64,000 nt of DNA from Paraimprobicoccus trichonymphae (GTDB lineage Bacteria; Bacillota; Clostridia; Oscillospirales; Acutalibacteraceae): assembly GCA_036322875.1 (NCBI GenBank), contig AP027925.1:1054001-1118000 (forward strand), in the 5' to 3' direction. Made by a program: the position numbers and the translations under genes. This document shows, one piece after another, positions 26,796 to 34,783 of the stretch. Every line of letters begins with the position of its first letter. Positions within the stretch are counted from its first letter, which is position 1. The notes beneath the pieces are model-generated. The model had not been told where the DNA came from. It saw nothing but the letters and a program-made list of their open reading frames with translations, and made no database searches.

Positions 26796-26824
26796 TTGCA
26801 AAAAATTTTTTGTTGTAGTATAAT
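26796..26824 (+). promoter_or_regulatory. Putative promoter of the exported coiled-coil gene
   Basis: TTGCAA (26796-26801), a 17-bp spacer and TATAAT (26819-26824) lie 75 bp upstream of the ATG at 26899. Confidence 0.7.
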
Positions 26825-26898
26825 ATGAACTTTAGTAGTTTAAGTTATGTTATTAATTAAATGAAACTACAAAAAAATAAAAAAAAGGAGATCAAAAA

Positions 26899-27696
26899 AT
26901 GAAATCAAAAAAAACAATAAAAAATATATTTACATCAGTGGTAAGTTTTAGTATAATAGCAAGCAGTTTAAATTTAAGTTCATTTAATTTTGAAACATAT
27001 ATAAATTATTTTGATGAAATTAAGTATAGTAATGGAGCGAAAGATTATATTACTAAAAATATTATTGGCATAAAAGATAAAAAAATTTTTATTGAAAGTA
27101 TTGATACTTCGATTTCTAAGGGTAATAACACAGAATTCTTTAATATTTGTAATCTTTCTATTGTATTTAGGGTACTTAATAATTTGTTAGACTATGAAAA
27201 TGAGTTTAAAAATTTTCTTAAAATGTTAGGTGTAAAACCTAAAAATATTGATGCTTTGTGGAACAACGTGAAAAAAGAAAATATTGGCCCTCTGGAATTA
27301 GCAGAAAAATTGAATGAAATTAATGAATTTTATTCAAAAGAATTAACAGAAAAATTGAATGAAATTAATGAATTTTATTCAAAAAAATTAAAAGTTAAAG
27401 ACGAAGAATCAGAAAATAAAATACAACAATTAAAGTCAAAATTTGAATCAACAATAACTTTGTTTTGGGAAAAATATAAAAAAAATGTTGAGGATTTTAA
27501 AAAAACTGTTGAAGAATTTTCGGTCCCACCTGAGGAAGCAGATAAAATAAATGAATTAAGGTTTCTGTTTCTTCAACATCTTAAGATTGACAGTAGGATT
27601 TTTACGGAAAAAAAAGATTTTGATTATAAATTTGAAAGCGCAATAGATGATATTTTTAATGGAGGAGATTTTGAAACTTTTTTTGATTCAGAATGA
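26899..27696 (+). CDS. Exported coiled-coil protein of unknown function
   Basis: A 265-aa protein I do not recognise. The first 30 residues make a signal peptide (KSKKTIKNIFTSVVSFS then IIASSLNLSS). The middle contains two tandem copies of EKLNEINEFYSKEL from a perfect-period 45-bp duplication at 27301-27390, followed by helical, charged sequence (NKIQQLKSKFESTITLFWEKY). The C terminus is acidic. The gene has an AAGGAGATC ribosome site and its own promoter. Export and helical repeats suggest a surface or secreted factor. Confidence 0.7.
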   Translation: MKSKKTIKNIFTSVVSFSIIASSLNLSSFNFETYINYFDEIKYSNGAKDYITKNIIGIKDKKIFIESIDTSISKGNNTEFFNICNLSIVFRVLNNLLDYENEFKNFLKMLGVKPKNIDALWNNVKKENIGPLELAEKLNEINEFYSKELTEKLNEINEFYSKKLKVKDEESENKIQQLKSKFESTITLFWEKYKKNVEDFKKTVEEFSVPPEEADKINELRFLFLQHLKIDSRIFTEKKDFDYKFESAIDDIFNGGDFETFFDSE

Positions 27697-27818
27697 GTTT
27701 ATATATTATAGTTAATTTAATTATTTCAAAAAACCATAAGTTAAAAACTTTAATTTACATAAAAATAAATTAAAAAAGATATTTATTTTTAAAATTATGA
27801 TTAAAAAAAAGTAAATGT

Positions 27819-29894
27819 TTATAATTTATCTAATAGGTAACTATACTCTCCAAATTCTTCTTTGGTTATGCAACATCTACCCTGTTTAACATATTCTTTT
27901 ATTATTGAACTCAAGATGTGCAACATGCTTACTGATTTTTTCTTATCTTGAGAAGCCATAAATGCTGAACTTATTACTACATTTTTAATGCTTCCTCCCG
28001 AAAGATCAAACTGTTTTGCTAAGTAGTCTAAGTCTATGTCTGCATCTTTAGGAATTTGTTTAGAGTACATGTTTTCCCAAATTTGTCTTCTTGTTATTTT
28101 ATTTGGATATTCAAATTTTAATGTATAGCTAATTCTTCTAAAAAAAGCTCGGTCTATATTGTCTAAAAAATTTGTTGTCATGATAATTACGCCTTCATAC
28201 TCTTCCATTTTTTGTAATAAAAAGGATGTTTCTACGTTTGCGTGTTTATCATGAGAATCTTTTATCATAGTTCTTTTCCCAAATAGGGCATCTGTTTCAT
28301 CAAATAATAATATGACGTTACTTTCTTTTGCTTCTTGAAATATTTTGTTTAAATTTTTCTCAGTTTCACCTATATATTTAGAAATTATTTGAGATAAATT
28401 TATTTTATATAGTTCTAAACCCAATTCATTTGCTATAACTTGAGCAGCTAATGTCTTTCCAGTTCCAGATCTTCCAGAAAAAAGTAAACTTACGCCTCTT
28501 CCGTATGTTACTTTGTCTTTCATTCCCCATTCGTCGTAAACTATGTGTTTGTTTTTTATTCTCATGCAAGCTTCCATTAAAATATCTTTTTTATTTCCGT
28601 TTAGATATAAACTATTCCAATCATGTCTAACTTCGATTTTAGTAGCATCTTCGGATAATTTATTTATAACTTGTTTATAAGCACATTCATATAATTCTTT
28701 TGAAGAAATTTTTTTTTTTAACATTAAACCCAATTTTTTAGCTCTATTTACAGTTCCAAATATTTGCTTTGGATTAAAATAAAATTTATTAGAAAAATCA
28801 CTAACTTTCACCTCAAAATTCAAAATATCTTTAATTTCAGCTAAGTGCTTTTCCCAAATTTTCAAACTTTCCATTTTAGTTAAATCATCCAATTTAATAT
28901 CGATCCATAATAAGTTATCCATATAATTCATATCTATTAAATTTTCGTTAGACAAAATAAAAACCGTGTCTGTATATTTACTAAAAATATCAAATAATTC
29001 ATAAATTTCTTCTTTGTGTTTAATATGAATTAAATCAAAATTTTCAATGCATATACAACCATTAGTGAAAAAAGCTTCTTTACAAGCTAATTTTATACAC
29101 TTGTAAAATTTGCCATTTTCTTTTTCAGAATAAATTTTTTCAGCGTCAACCATTATTAAAAATCTACTTAGCTTTTCTGCAACTCTTTTAACAATAGTTT
29201 TCTTACCAATACCTAATTTTCCGTAAATATATATAAATTTTACTGATTCTATTTTTTTAGTAATTTCAATAAAATTAAAAATTTCATTTACAGTTTTTTC
29301 TCGAATTGTTAATTTTAAATGTTTTTCAGTTTCTTTAAAATTTATTGTATCTATGCCATTAATAGAAATTTCTTTTCTTATATTATTAATTATAAATTCA
29401 AATAATCTTGCATCTACTTCAAAATTATTTTCGGAAAAACAAAATTTACTCATTTTAGATTCCATTTTATTTAAAATAATAAAATAATTTCCAATACTTA
29501 AAACATTATTTTTAAAAAAATAAATTTTTAATATTAAATTATAACTGATTTTTCCATTATTCAATTTTAAAAACAAGTGTCTATATTTTTCATCAAATTT
29601 AAGCATTACTGAAAATATTAAACAAAACCATTCTAAATCGTTCAATTTATAAATAAGTTTTACATATTCACCAGCAAAAGGTGTTTCATTATCAAGTTTG
29701 GAATTTATATAATATTTAGATTTTTTTAAAAATCTTTGATACTCATTTATATTTAAGGTTCCTTTATTTATATTTTCAAAATAATAATTTGCCAAAAATT
29801 CCACTCTGTTAAAATTATCTTCAAGATATTCATTATTATTTACATATTTTATATTTAATAAATTATCAGGAAATATATTTTTAAAATTATCCAT
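27819..29894 (-). CDS. AAA ATPase of contractile-injection-system type
   Basis: A 691-aa ATPase with an N-terminal helical region, a degenerate first P-loop region (GKLGIGKKT, about residue 226, with CICIENFDL) and an active C-terminal AAA domain: Walker A GRSGTGKT (about 473), Walker B VILLFDETDALFGKR (about 530), and HANVETSFLLQKMEEYEGVIIMTTNF, which closely follows the pattern of the AAA ATPase of extracellular contractile injection systems (the Afp15 type). That ATPase is required for assembly or particle maturation. ATG at 29894 follows CAGGAG. No sheath, tube or spike genes adjoin, so the rest of the cluster is elsewhere or lost. General AAA identity is certain; the injection-system link is a pattern judgement. 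Confidence 0.75.
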   Translation of the reverse strand: MDNFKNIFPDNLLNIKYVNNNEYLEDNFNRVEFLANYYFENINKGTLNINEYQRFLKKSKYYINSKLDNETPFAGEYVKLIYKLNDLEWFCLIFSVMLKFDEKYRHLFLKLNNGKISYNLILKIYFFKNNVLSIGNYFIILNKMESKMSKFCFSENNFEVDARLFEFIINNIRKEISINGIDTINFKETEKHLKLTIREKTVNEIFNFIEITKKIESVKFIYIYGKLGIGKKTIVKRVAEKLSRFLIMVDAEKIYSEKENGKFYKCIKLACKEAFFTNGCICIENFDLIHIKHKEEIYELFDIFSKYTDTVFILSNENLIDMNYMDNLLWIDIKLDDLTKMESLKIWEKHLAEIKDILNFEVKVSDFSNKFYFNPKQIFGTVNRAKKLGLMLKKKISSKELYECAYKQVINKLSEDATKIEVRHDWNSLYLNGNKKDILMEACMRIKNKHIVYDEWGMKDKVTYGRGVSLLFSGRSGTGKTLAAQVIANELGLELYKINLSQIISKYIGETEKNLNKIFQEAKESNVILLFDETDALFGKRTMIKDSHDKHANVETSFLLQKMEEYEGVIIMTTNFLDNIDRAFFRRISYTLKFEYPNKITRRQIWENMYSKQIPKDADIDLDYLAKQFDLSGGSIKNVVISSAFMASQDKKKSVSMLHILSSIIKEYVKQGRCCITKEEFGEYSYLLDKL

Positions 29895-30127
29895 CTATCA
29901 CAACTCCTGTATACAATTTAGATAAATTATATAACAAAATAAATATTAACATAGATAAAGATAAAATTTTAGATTTTGGTGATATAGATTTAAACGGTTA
30001 CTTTGATAAATTATATATACACAAAATTATCCAATAAAATAAATAACAATCTAAACTAATGATGCCATAAAAACTATGTTTTTAACAATAAATTTTTTAC
30101 AATTGGTAAATATTCCTTCCCGGTATT

Positions 30128-31228
30128 TCATTTTTTAGAATTGTAAGAGTAAATACTTTGTATCAACCCGACTCCAAGATACAAACAAGTCATCGAAGAA
30201 CCTCCAGAACTGAAAAATGGTAAAGTCACCCCCATAACAGGAAGTAAAGTTAGGCACATTCCTAAATTAAAAATAGTTTGTGAAGATATTAAACCTATAA
30301 ATCCAAAACAAATATACTTACCCAAATTATCATTTGAAATTTTAGCAATTAAAAAAATTTTATAAATTAATAAAAAAAGCAATAATATAAGCAAAAAGCA
30401 ACCCATAAAACCAAGTTCCTCGCCTGCTACAGAAAATATAAAATCACTTTCTTGTATCGGAACTAAATTATTTGAGACTCTTTCGCCATTGAATAAACCT
30501 GTGCCAAACAAACCACCAGAACCTATAGAAATTTTACTTTGAATTTGTTGATATCCCATTCCATATGGATCAGCTTCTGGATTAATTTGATTTAATATTC
30601 TTGACCTTTGATAGTCTGCTAAAAAATTCCAGATTACTGGAACTAACAACAAAAACAAAGTAAATATCCCAACAAAATATCTCAACTTTATACTTGAAAC
30701 AAAAGAGATAAAAAAGGCTATACATAAAAATATAATAGCCGCACCATCATCACCTTGAAAATGCGTTAAAATAACAGGAATCAAAATATGAATAATTACC
30801 AAAAATAGATATGCAATTTTATCTATTTTTTTTTCTTTTTCTAGAATAGCAATGTGCTTAGATAAAGTTACTACAAAACCGATTTTTACTAATTCAGATG
30901 GTTGAAAATTAACTTTTCCAAAAAAACTTATCCATGCTCTGGCATTTACACCTAAAGATCCTTCGACACTTATTCCGAAAATTAAAGTGTATATTATTAA
31001 GAAAATACTAAACAAAATTATCCATTTCCACTGTCTAGCAATAAACTTATAATTTGTAGTTTGTAAAAAAAAAGCCACTGACAAACCACACAAAACTGCA
31101 AATAGTTGTACATTAAAAAATTCTACTTGGTCCCTAGAAACACTTTTTATTAGCAATAAACTAAAAAAGGAAATAAATAATACTAAAATCCATAAAAACC
31201 TATCTCCAAACCTAAAAAACCTTAGCAA
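30128..31228 (-). CDS. rodA: SEDS-family peptidoglycan glycosyltransferase (RodA/FtsW/SpoVE)
   Basis: A polytopic membrane enzyme that polymerises glycan strands from lipid II with a partner PBP. The blocks NARAWISFFGKVNFQPSEL, HFQGDDGAAIIF, GGLFGTGLFNG, PIQESDFIFSVAGEELGFMG and the last loop LPVMGVTLPFFSSGGSSM are diagnostic; about ten hydrophobic segments are present. It looks closer to RodA than FtsW, but the call is at family level. A TTG at 31228 has AGAGGA upstream and lies two bases downstream of the preceding gene's stop. It is the last gene of the rplM operon run. Confidence 0.9.
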   Translation of the reverse strand: MLRFFRFGDRFLWILVLFISFFSLLLIKSVSRDQVEFFNVQLFAVLCGLSVAFFLQTTNYKFIARQWKWIILFSIFLIIYTLIFGISVEGSLGVNARAWISFFGKVNFQPSELVKIGFVVTLSKHIAILEKEKKIDKIAYLFLVIIHILIPVILTHFQGDDGAAIIFLCIAFFISFVSSIKLRYFVGIFTLFLLLVPVIWNFLADYQRSRILNQINPEADPYGMGYQQIQSKISIGSGGLFGTGLFNGERVSNNLVPIQESDFIFSVAGEELGFMGCFLLILLLFLLIYKIFLIAKISNDNLGKYICFGFIGLISSQTIFNLGMCLTLLPVMGVTLPFFSSGGSSMTCLYLGVGLIQSIYSYNSKK

Positions 31229-31230
31229 AA

Positions 31231-31530
31231 CTATATTTCCTCTACTAGTTTTCTACATTTTTTACAAACATTACCTCTGAACAAAAAATTCCCGCAACCT
31301 ACACAATGACTCCCTCCACCACCACACCAATTTATACCTTTTTCAGCATCATCTTTCCGCACTTTTTCCCAATAATCATCTTCCTTGATGGATTTATTTA
31401 CAATACTTTTCCATTTTTCATAATTATCCTCTTTTAGATTGCCAACATCCTTATTAAAATTGACATGCCCAATATTATTGACTCCAGCTGAAACTTTTTT
31501 CAAATCAATATTCTTTAATTTGTCAATCAT
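31231..31530 (-). CDS. Small cysteine-rich, zinc-ribbon-like protein
   Basis: A 99-aa protein of unknown function between rpsI and rodA. The C-terminal 40 residues contain CGGGGSHCVGCGNFLFRG then CKKC, in all six cysteines and a histidine arranged as a probable zinc ribbon. The N terminus (DKLKNIDLKKVSAGVNNIG) has the shape of a bacteriocin-type leader, ending in an Ala-Gly where double-glycine leaders have Gly-Gly, but the match is weak. AGAGGT lies 8 nt before the ATG. It is packed tightly in the operon, so it should be expressed with ribosomal proteins. The cargo or ligand is unknown. Confidence 0.65.
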   Translation of the reverse strand: MIDKLKNIDLKKVSAGVNNIGHVNFNKDVGNLKEDNYEKWKSIVNKSIKEDDYWEKVRKDDAEKGINWCGGGGSHCVGCGNFLFRGNVCKKCRKLVEEI

Positions 31531-31536
31531 ATAAAA

Positions 31537-31935
31537 CTACCTCTTGGAAAATTGCGGCGCTCTTCTGGCTGATTTAAGACCATACTTTTTACGTTCTTTC
31601 ATTCTAGAATCACGAGTTAAAAATTTGTTTTTCTTTAATTTTAATTTTAATTCTGAATTTGATTCCGATAGTGCTTTCGAAATACCATGTCTTATGGCAC
31701 CTGCTTGTCCTGTAACGCCACCACCATGGACATTACAAACGACATCAAATTTACCAGAAGTTTCAGTTAATTCTAAAGGTTGCTTCACTATTAGTTTTAA
31801 AGTCTCCAATCCAAAATAATTGTCTATTTCTTTATCATTTATAACTATTTTCCCAGATCCATCATACAATCTGACTCTTGCTACAGAACTTTTTCTTCTA
31901 CCAGTTCCATAATAAAATTTCTTTTCATCATACAT
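31537..31935 (-). CDS. rpsI: 30S ribosomal protein S9
   Basis: Ribosomal protein uS9, which reaches the P-site tRNA with its C-terminal tail. YGTGRRKSSVARVRL, GKIVINDKEIDNYF, GGGVTGQAGAIRHGIS and the C-terminal KKYGLKSARRAPQFSKR are standard. The ATG at 31935 with a GGAGGT site is the true start; a longer in-frame reading into rplM has no support. It follows rplM by one base, the usual operon order. Confidence 0.98.
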   Translation of the reverse strand: MYDEKKFYYGTGRRKSSVARVRLYDGSGKIVINDKEIDNYFGLETLKLIVKQPLELTETSGKFDVVCNVHGGGVTGQAGAIRHGISKALSESNSELKLKLKKNKFLTRDSRMKERKKYGLKSARRAPQFSKR

Positions 31936-31937
31936 TT

Positions 31938-32363
31938 TCAAACCACCTCCGGACATTGAGCTTGATACTGATGCTCAGAACCTGATACCAATCGTAATCT
32001 AAGTAACTCTTTTCTTCCCAAACTATTATTAGGTATCATCCCTTTCACTGCCAAAAACATAGCTTTATCAGGCTTATTTTTCATTAGATCATCATATTTT
32101 ATAGTTTTCAGATGTCCAACATAACCTGTAGTTCTATATTTTCTTTTATTTGATAATTTTTTGCCAGTTAAAATCGCCTTGCTGCAATTTATTATTATCA
32201 CATTATCACCACAATCAACATGTGGAACAAAATTTATTTTATGTTTTCCCCTAAGCAAAATTGCAGCTTGTGATGCTACTCTCCCAAAAATTTTTCCTTT
32301 CGCATCTATAATAAACCATTTGTGCTCGATATTTTTATTATTTGGCATAAAAGTCTTTGTCAT
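31938..32363 (-). CDS. rplM: 50S ribosomal protein L13
   Basis: Ribosomal protein uL13. WFIIDAKGKIFGRVASQAAILLRGKHK, NCSKAILTGKK, YRTTGYVGHLK and GMIPNNSLGRKEL are intact. The ATG at 32363 has GGAGGAG eight bases upstream. The dispersed element copy E starts 26 bp upstream and provides the only visible promoter, so the ribosomal operon appears to be driven from the repeat. Confidence 0.98.
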   Translation of the reverse strand: MTKTFMPNNKNIEHKWFIIDAKGKIFGRVASQAAILLRGKHKINFVPHVDCGDNVIIINCSKAILTGKKLSNKRKYRTTGYVGHLKTIKYDDLMKNKPDKAMFLAVKGMIPNNSLGRKELLRLRLVSGSEHQYQAQCPEVV

Positions 32364-32388
32364 TTTTCTCCTCCATAACATTATCAAT

Positions 32389-32605
32389 CTTGACACTACT
32401 ATTTGGCTAAAGACCAAGCAGATTCTTGGTTCTACGCCCCCTGCAATTACTCGTCTTACTTAAGCTCTATTTCATTTCAAACGTAAATCTCCGTGAGCCC
32501 CGCGGTGTTTAATTTTTAATGCTTGAAGTTTCAACTTGATTTTCGTTGAAACAGCATCTCTTGTAATTTTAGCATGCTATTATTTTTTGTCAATTAATTA
32601 TTTTT
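32389..32605 (-). repeat. Dispersed element, copy E, acting as promoter and leader of rplM-rpsI
   Basis: On the reverse strand TTGACA (complement of 32588-32593), a 16-bp spacer and TAAAAT (complement of 32566-32571) with an upstream TGC form a good promoter. The transcript would carry the stem GTTTCAAC/GTTGAAAC, the CGCGGGGCTCACGG-like centre, and a hairpin of TTGGT/GCCAA with loop CTTTA, ending at GTGTCAAG 20 bases before the rplM ribosome site. The upstream CGCTAAA hairpin is lost here. Confidence 0.75.
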
Positions 32606-32635
32606 AATTTATATTACGAGTGACATACTTACACA

Positions 32636-32770
32636 ATTTTAAAAAGTGGCGGCTTCCGTAACCTGGGTAGTTTAACAGGTCAGCACCGTGAGCCCAAAGA
32701 TTTTGCATATCTACACTAAATATCAATATTATTTTTAATTTTGGGTAGTAAATATTTTTATAATCCAAAA
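32636..32770 (-). pseudogene. IS200/IS605-family end remnant
   Basis: The reverse strand matches the scar upstream of dusB in order: AGTGTAGATATGCAAAA, GGGCTCACGG, GAAGCCGCCACTT and a terminal GTATGTCAC. Coding potential is gone. Confidence 0.55.
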
Positions 32771-32881
32771 CCAAGTACTATTGGATTTCAAAAAATGTGA
32801 ATTAGCTATGTGTTACATTGAATATTCTTTTTTAAAATTTTACTTTTTCAGTAGCAGAACGAATTCTGATCAAATCTTTTA

Positions 32882-34740
32882 AGTGCGCCCCGAAGCCGCC
32901 TAACTGGTGTCTGAAACTGTGATTGTAGGTGGTTAAATTTCACTATTCCCGACATTGGACCCGCACACTTATAGGAAATGACACAACTATGGGTGCAAGC
33001 ATGTGAGAAAAATGAAAGGCTAAATTTGGATAGTTGATTGTACAGGCTCAGTTTAATATGGCAACGACGAAAATATGCTGTGAAGTATCGTTATGAGAGA
33101 TGTTCGAAACAAAACTGATACGAGCAGAATGAAACGAAGTAAGGGGATATCAGGTTTAAAGGGTATCTCTGTTCTGAAGTTTCTGGTAAATAGCACATGC
33201 CTAAGTTAAACTTGAAATACATTCACGGAATGGGGTAACTGTCTAGAGGTTCTTGAGGAATCAAGCAGGTAGTCAACCGTAAACACTAGACAGTGGGATG
33301 ACTCAAGAAGCAAATGTGCGGGGTAATGCCCGTAATATGCTGACGTGAGTTATATGGAGGATAAAGTTGTGATTAGAGGAGAAAATATTATGAAACAGTC
33401 TATTACGACAAGGTACGAATGGGACAGCATAAATTGGCACACGCTAGAAAGAGCCGTCTTTAAGATTCAAAAACGAATTTACCAAGCTTCGAAAAGAAAC
33501 GATACGAAAAAAGTACACCAATTGCAAAGACTGTTAATAAACTCTAGAAACGCAAAACTCCTAGCAGTCAAACGTGTTTTACAGGTCAATAAAGGCAGAA
33601 ATACTGCCGGAATCGATGGGGTAAAAACACTAACCAAAGAACGAAAATTAATTAAAGTTAGGAACTAAAAGCAAACCTGTAAGAAGGGTATGGATTCCAA
33701 AGCCAGGAAAGTTAGAGAAGCGTCCACTAGGGATACCAGTAATGGTTGACAGAGCAAGGTAAGCTCTAGTGAAACTGGCATTAAAGCCGGAATGGGAAGC
33801 AAAATTCGAACCTAACAGTTACGGATTTAGACCAAGTCGGTCGTGTCCTCAAAGGGGCGTGGTGTCACCACTGTTAGCAAACATAGTATTGCACGGACTT
33901 GAATTCGATGTAAAAACAGCATTAATGAAAGACATCATGAAGTACGAAAAAAGCAAAGGTAAGACTGGAAGAACCATGAAATGGTACAGAAACACAAGAT
34001 ATGCGGATGAATTTGTTGTTACTCGTGAAAGTCGAGAAATCGTTAATAAAGCTAAGAATTACATTGTCGAATGGCTAAAAGAGATAGGATTGCAATTAAG
34101 CGAAACCAAAACTCGCATTGCACACACGCTTAAAAAGGTGAATGATAACCTGATTGGATTTAATTTCCTGGGTTTTCATATGAGGCAGTTTAAGGACTGG
34201 CGAAGTAGACAAGGTTTCAAAACGCTAATAATGCCCAGTAAAGAGGCGCAATCCAGACATATTGAGGTTATACGAAAAAGAATAAGAAGTGCATATGCGA
34301 AGAAACAAAAAGAATTGATAGGTATGCTTAACCCAGTAATAACCGGATGGTGTGAATATTATCTGAAATCGGTTGCTGGAAAAATTTTTAACAAAATGAA
34401 ACATCAAGTCTTTAAAATGACTTGGAGATGGGCGTGTAAAAGGCACCCGAAAAAAAGGTAAAAAATGGGTAATGCGCAAATATTACAGGGAGATTAATGG
34501 TTGCAAATGGAGGTTCGTAACGCACGACAAAGCAAACATCTTGAAATTACACAGTAACGTTAAAATAACGAGACATGTTAAAACACAAGGTGATAGGTCG
34601 TCGTTCGATGGAGATAAAGTATATTGGGAGAAAAGTAAGGAAAGAAATTCGAGGTGCGCATGACAAGTGCCATACAGCTGAGGAGCCGGATGACGTGAAA
34701 GTGTCAAGTCCGGTTCTGGAGTCGAGATAAGATTTGAATA
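32882..34740 (+). mobile_element. Degenerate group II intron
   Basis: The 5' end GTGCGCCCCGAAG fits the group II consensus GUGYG, and the domain V hairpin (GAGCCGGATGACGTGAAAG with GTGTCAAGTCCGGTTC, about 34679-34714) lies near the 3' end, after an intron-encoded reverse transcriptase relic. Exact 3' end and exons are not clear. The region is less AT-rich than its surroundings, as expected for acquired DNA. With the broken reverse transcriptase it cannot be autonomously mobile. Confidence 0.85.
33390..34663 (+). pseudogene. ltrA: Group II intron reverse transcriptase/maturase, inactivated
   Basis: The frame starts at ATG 33390 with the RT0-RT1 region (VNKGRNTAGIDGVKTL), stops at 33668, and resumes in another frame with KPVRRVWIPKPG and RPLGIPVMVDRAR, then an in-frame TAA at about 33757. 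After FEPNSYGFRPSRSC about 100 residues, which include the first catalytic Asp, are deleted, and PQRGVVSPLLANIV follows directly. The normally invariant YADD reads YADE. A further frameshift near 34461 separates the maturase tail (WRFVTHDKANILK). At least four lesions make it dead. Confidence 0.9.
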
Positions 34741-34783
34741 GTTACCTCAAAATAAACATTCTAATTTTTGATATCATTTAAAT

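Noticed and set aside
32882..34740. The GC-richer segment could have been an rRNA or tRNA cluster.
   Set aside because: GUGCG 5' end, domain V hairpin and a reverse transcriptase relic identify a group II intron; no rRNA or tRNA signature was found.
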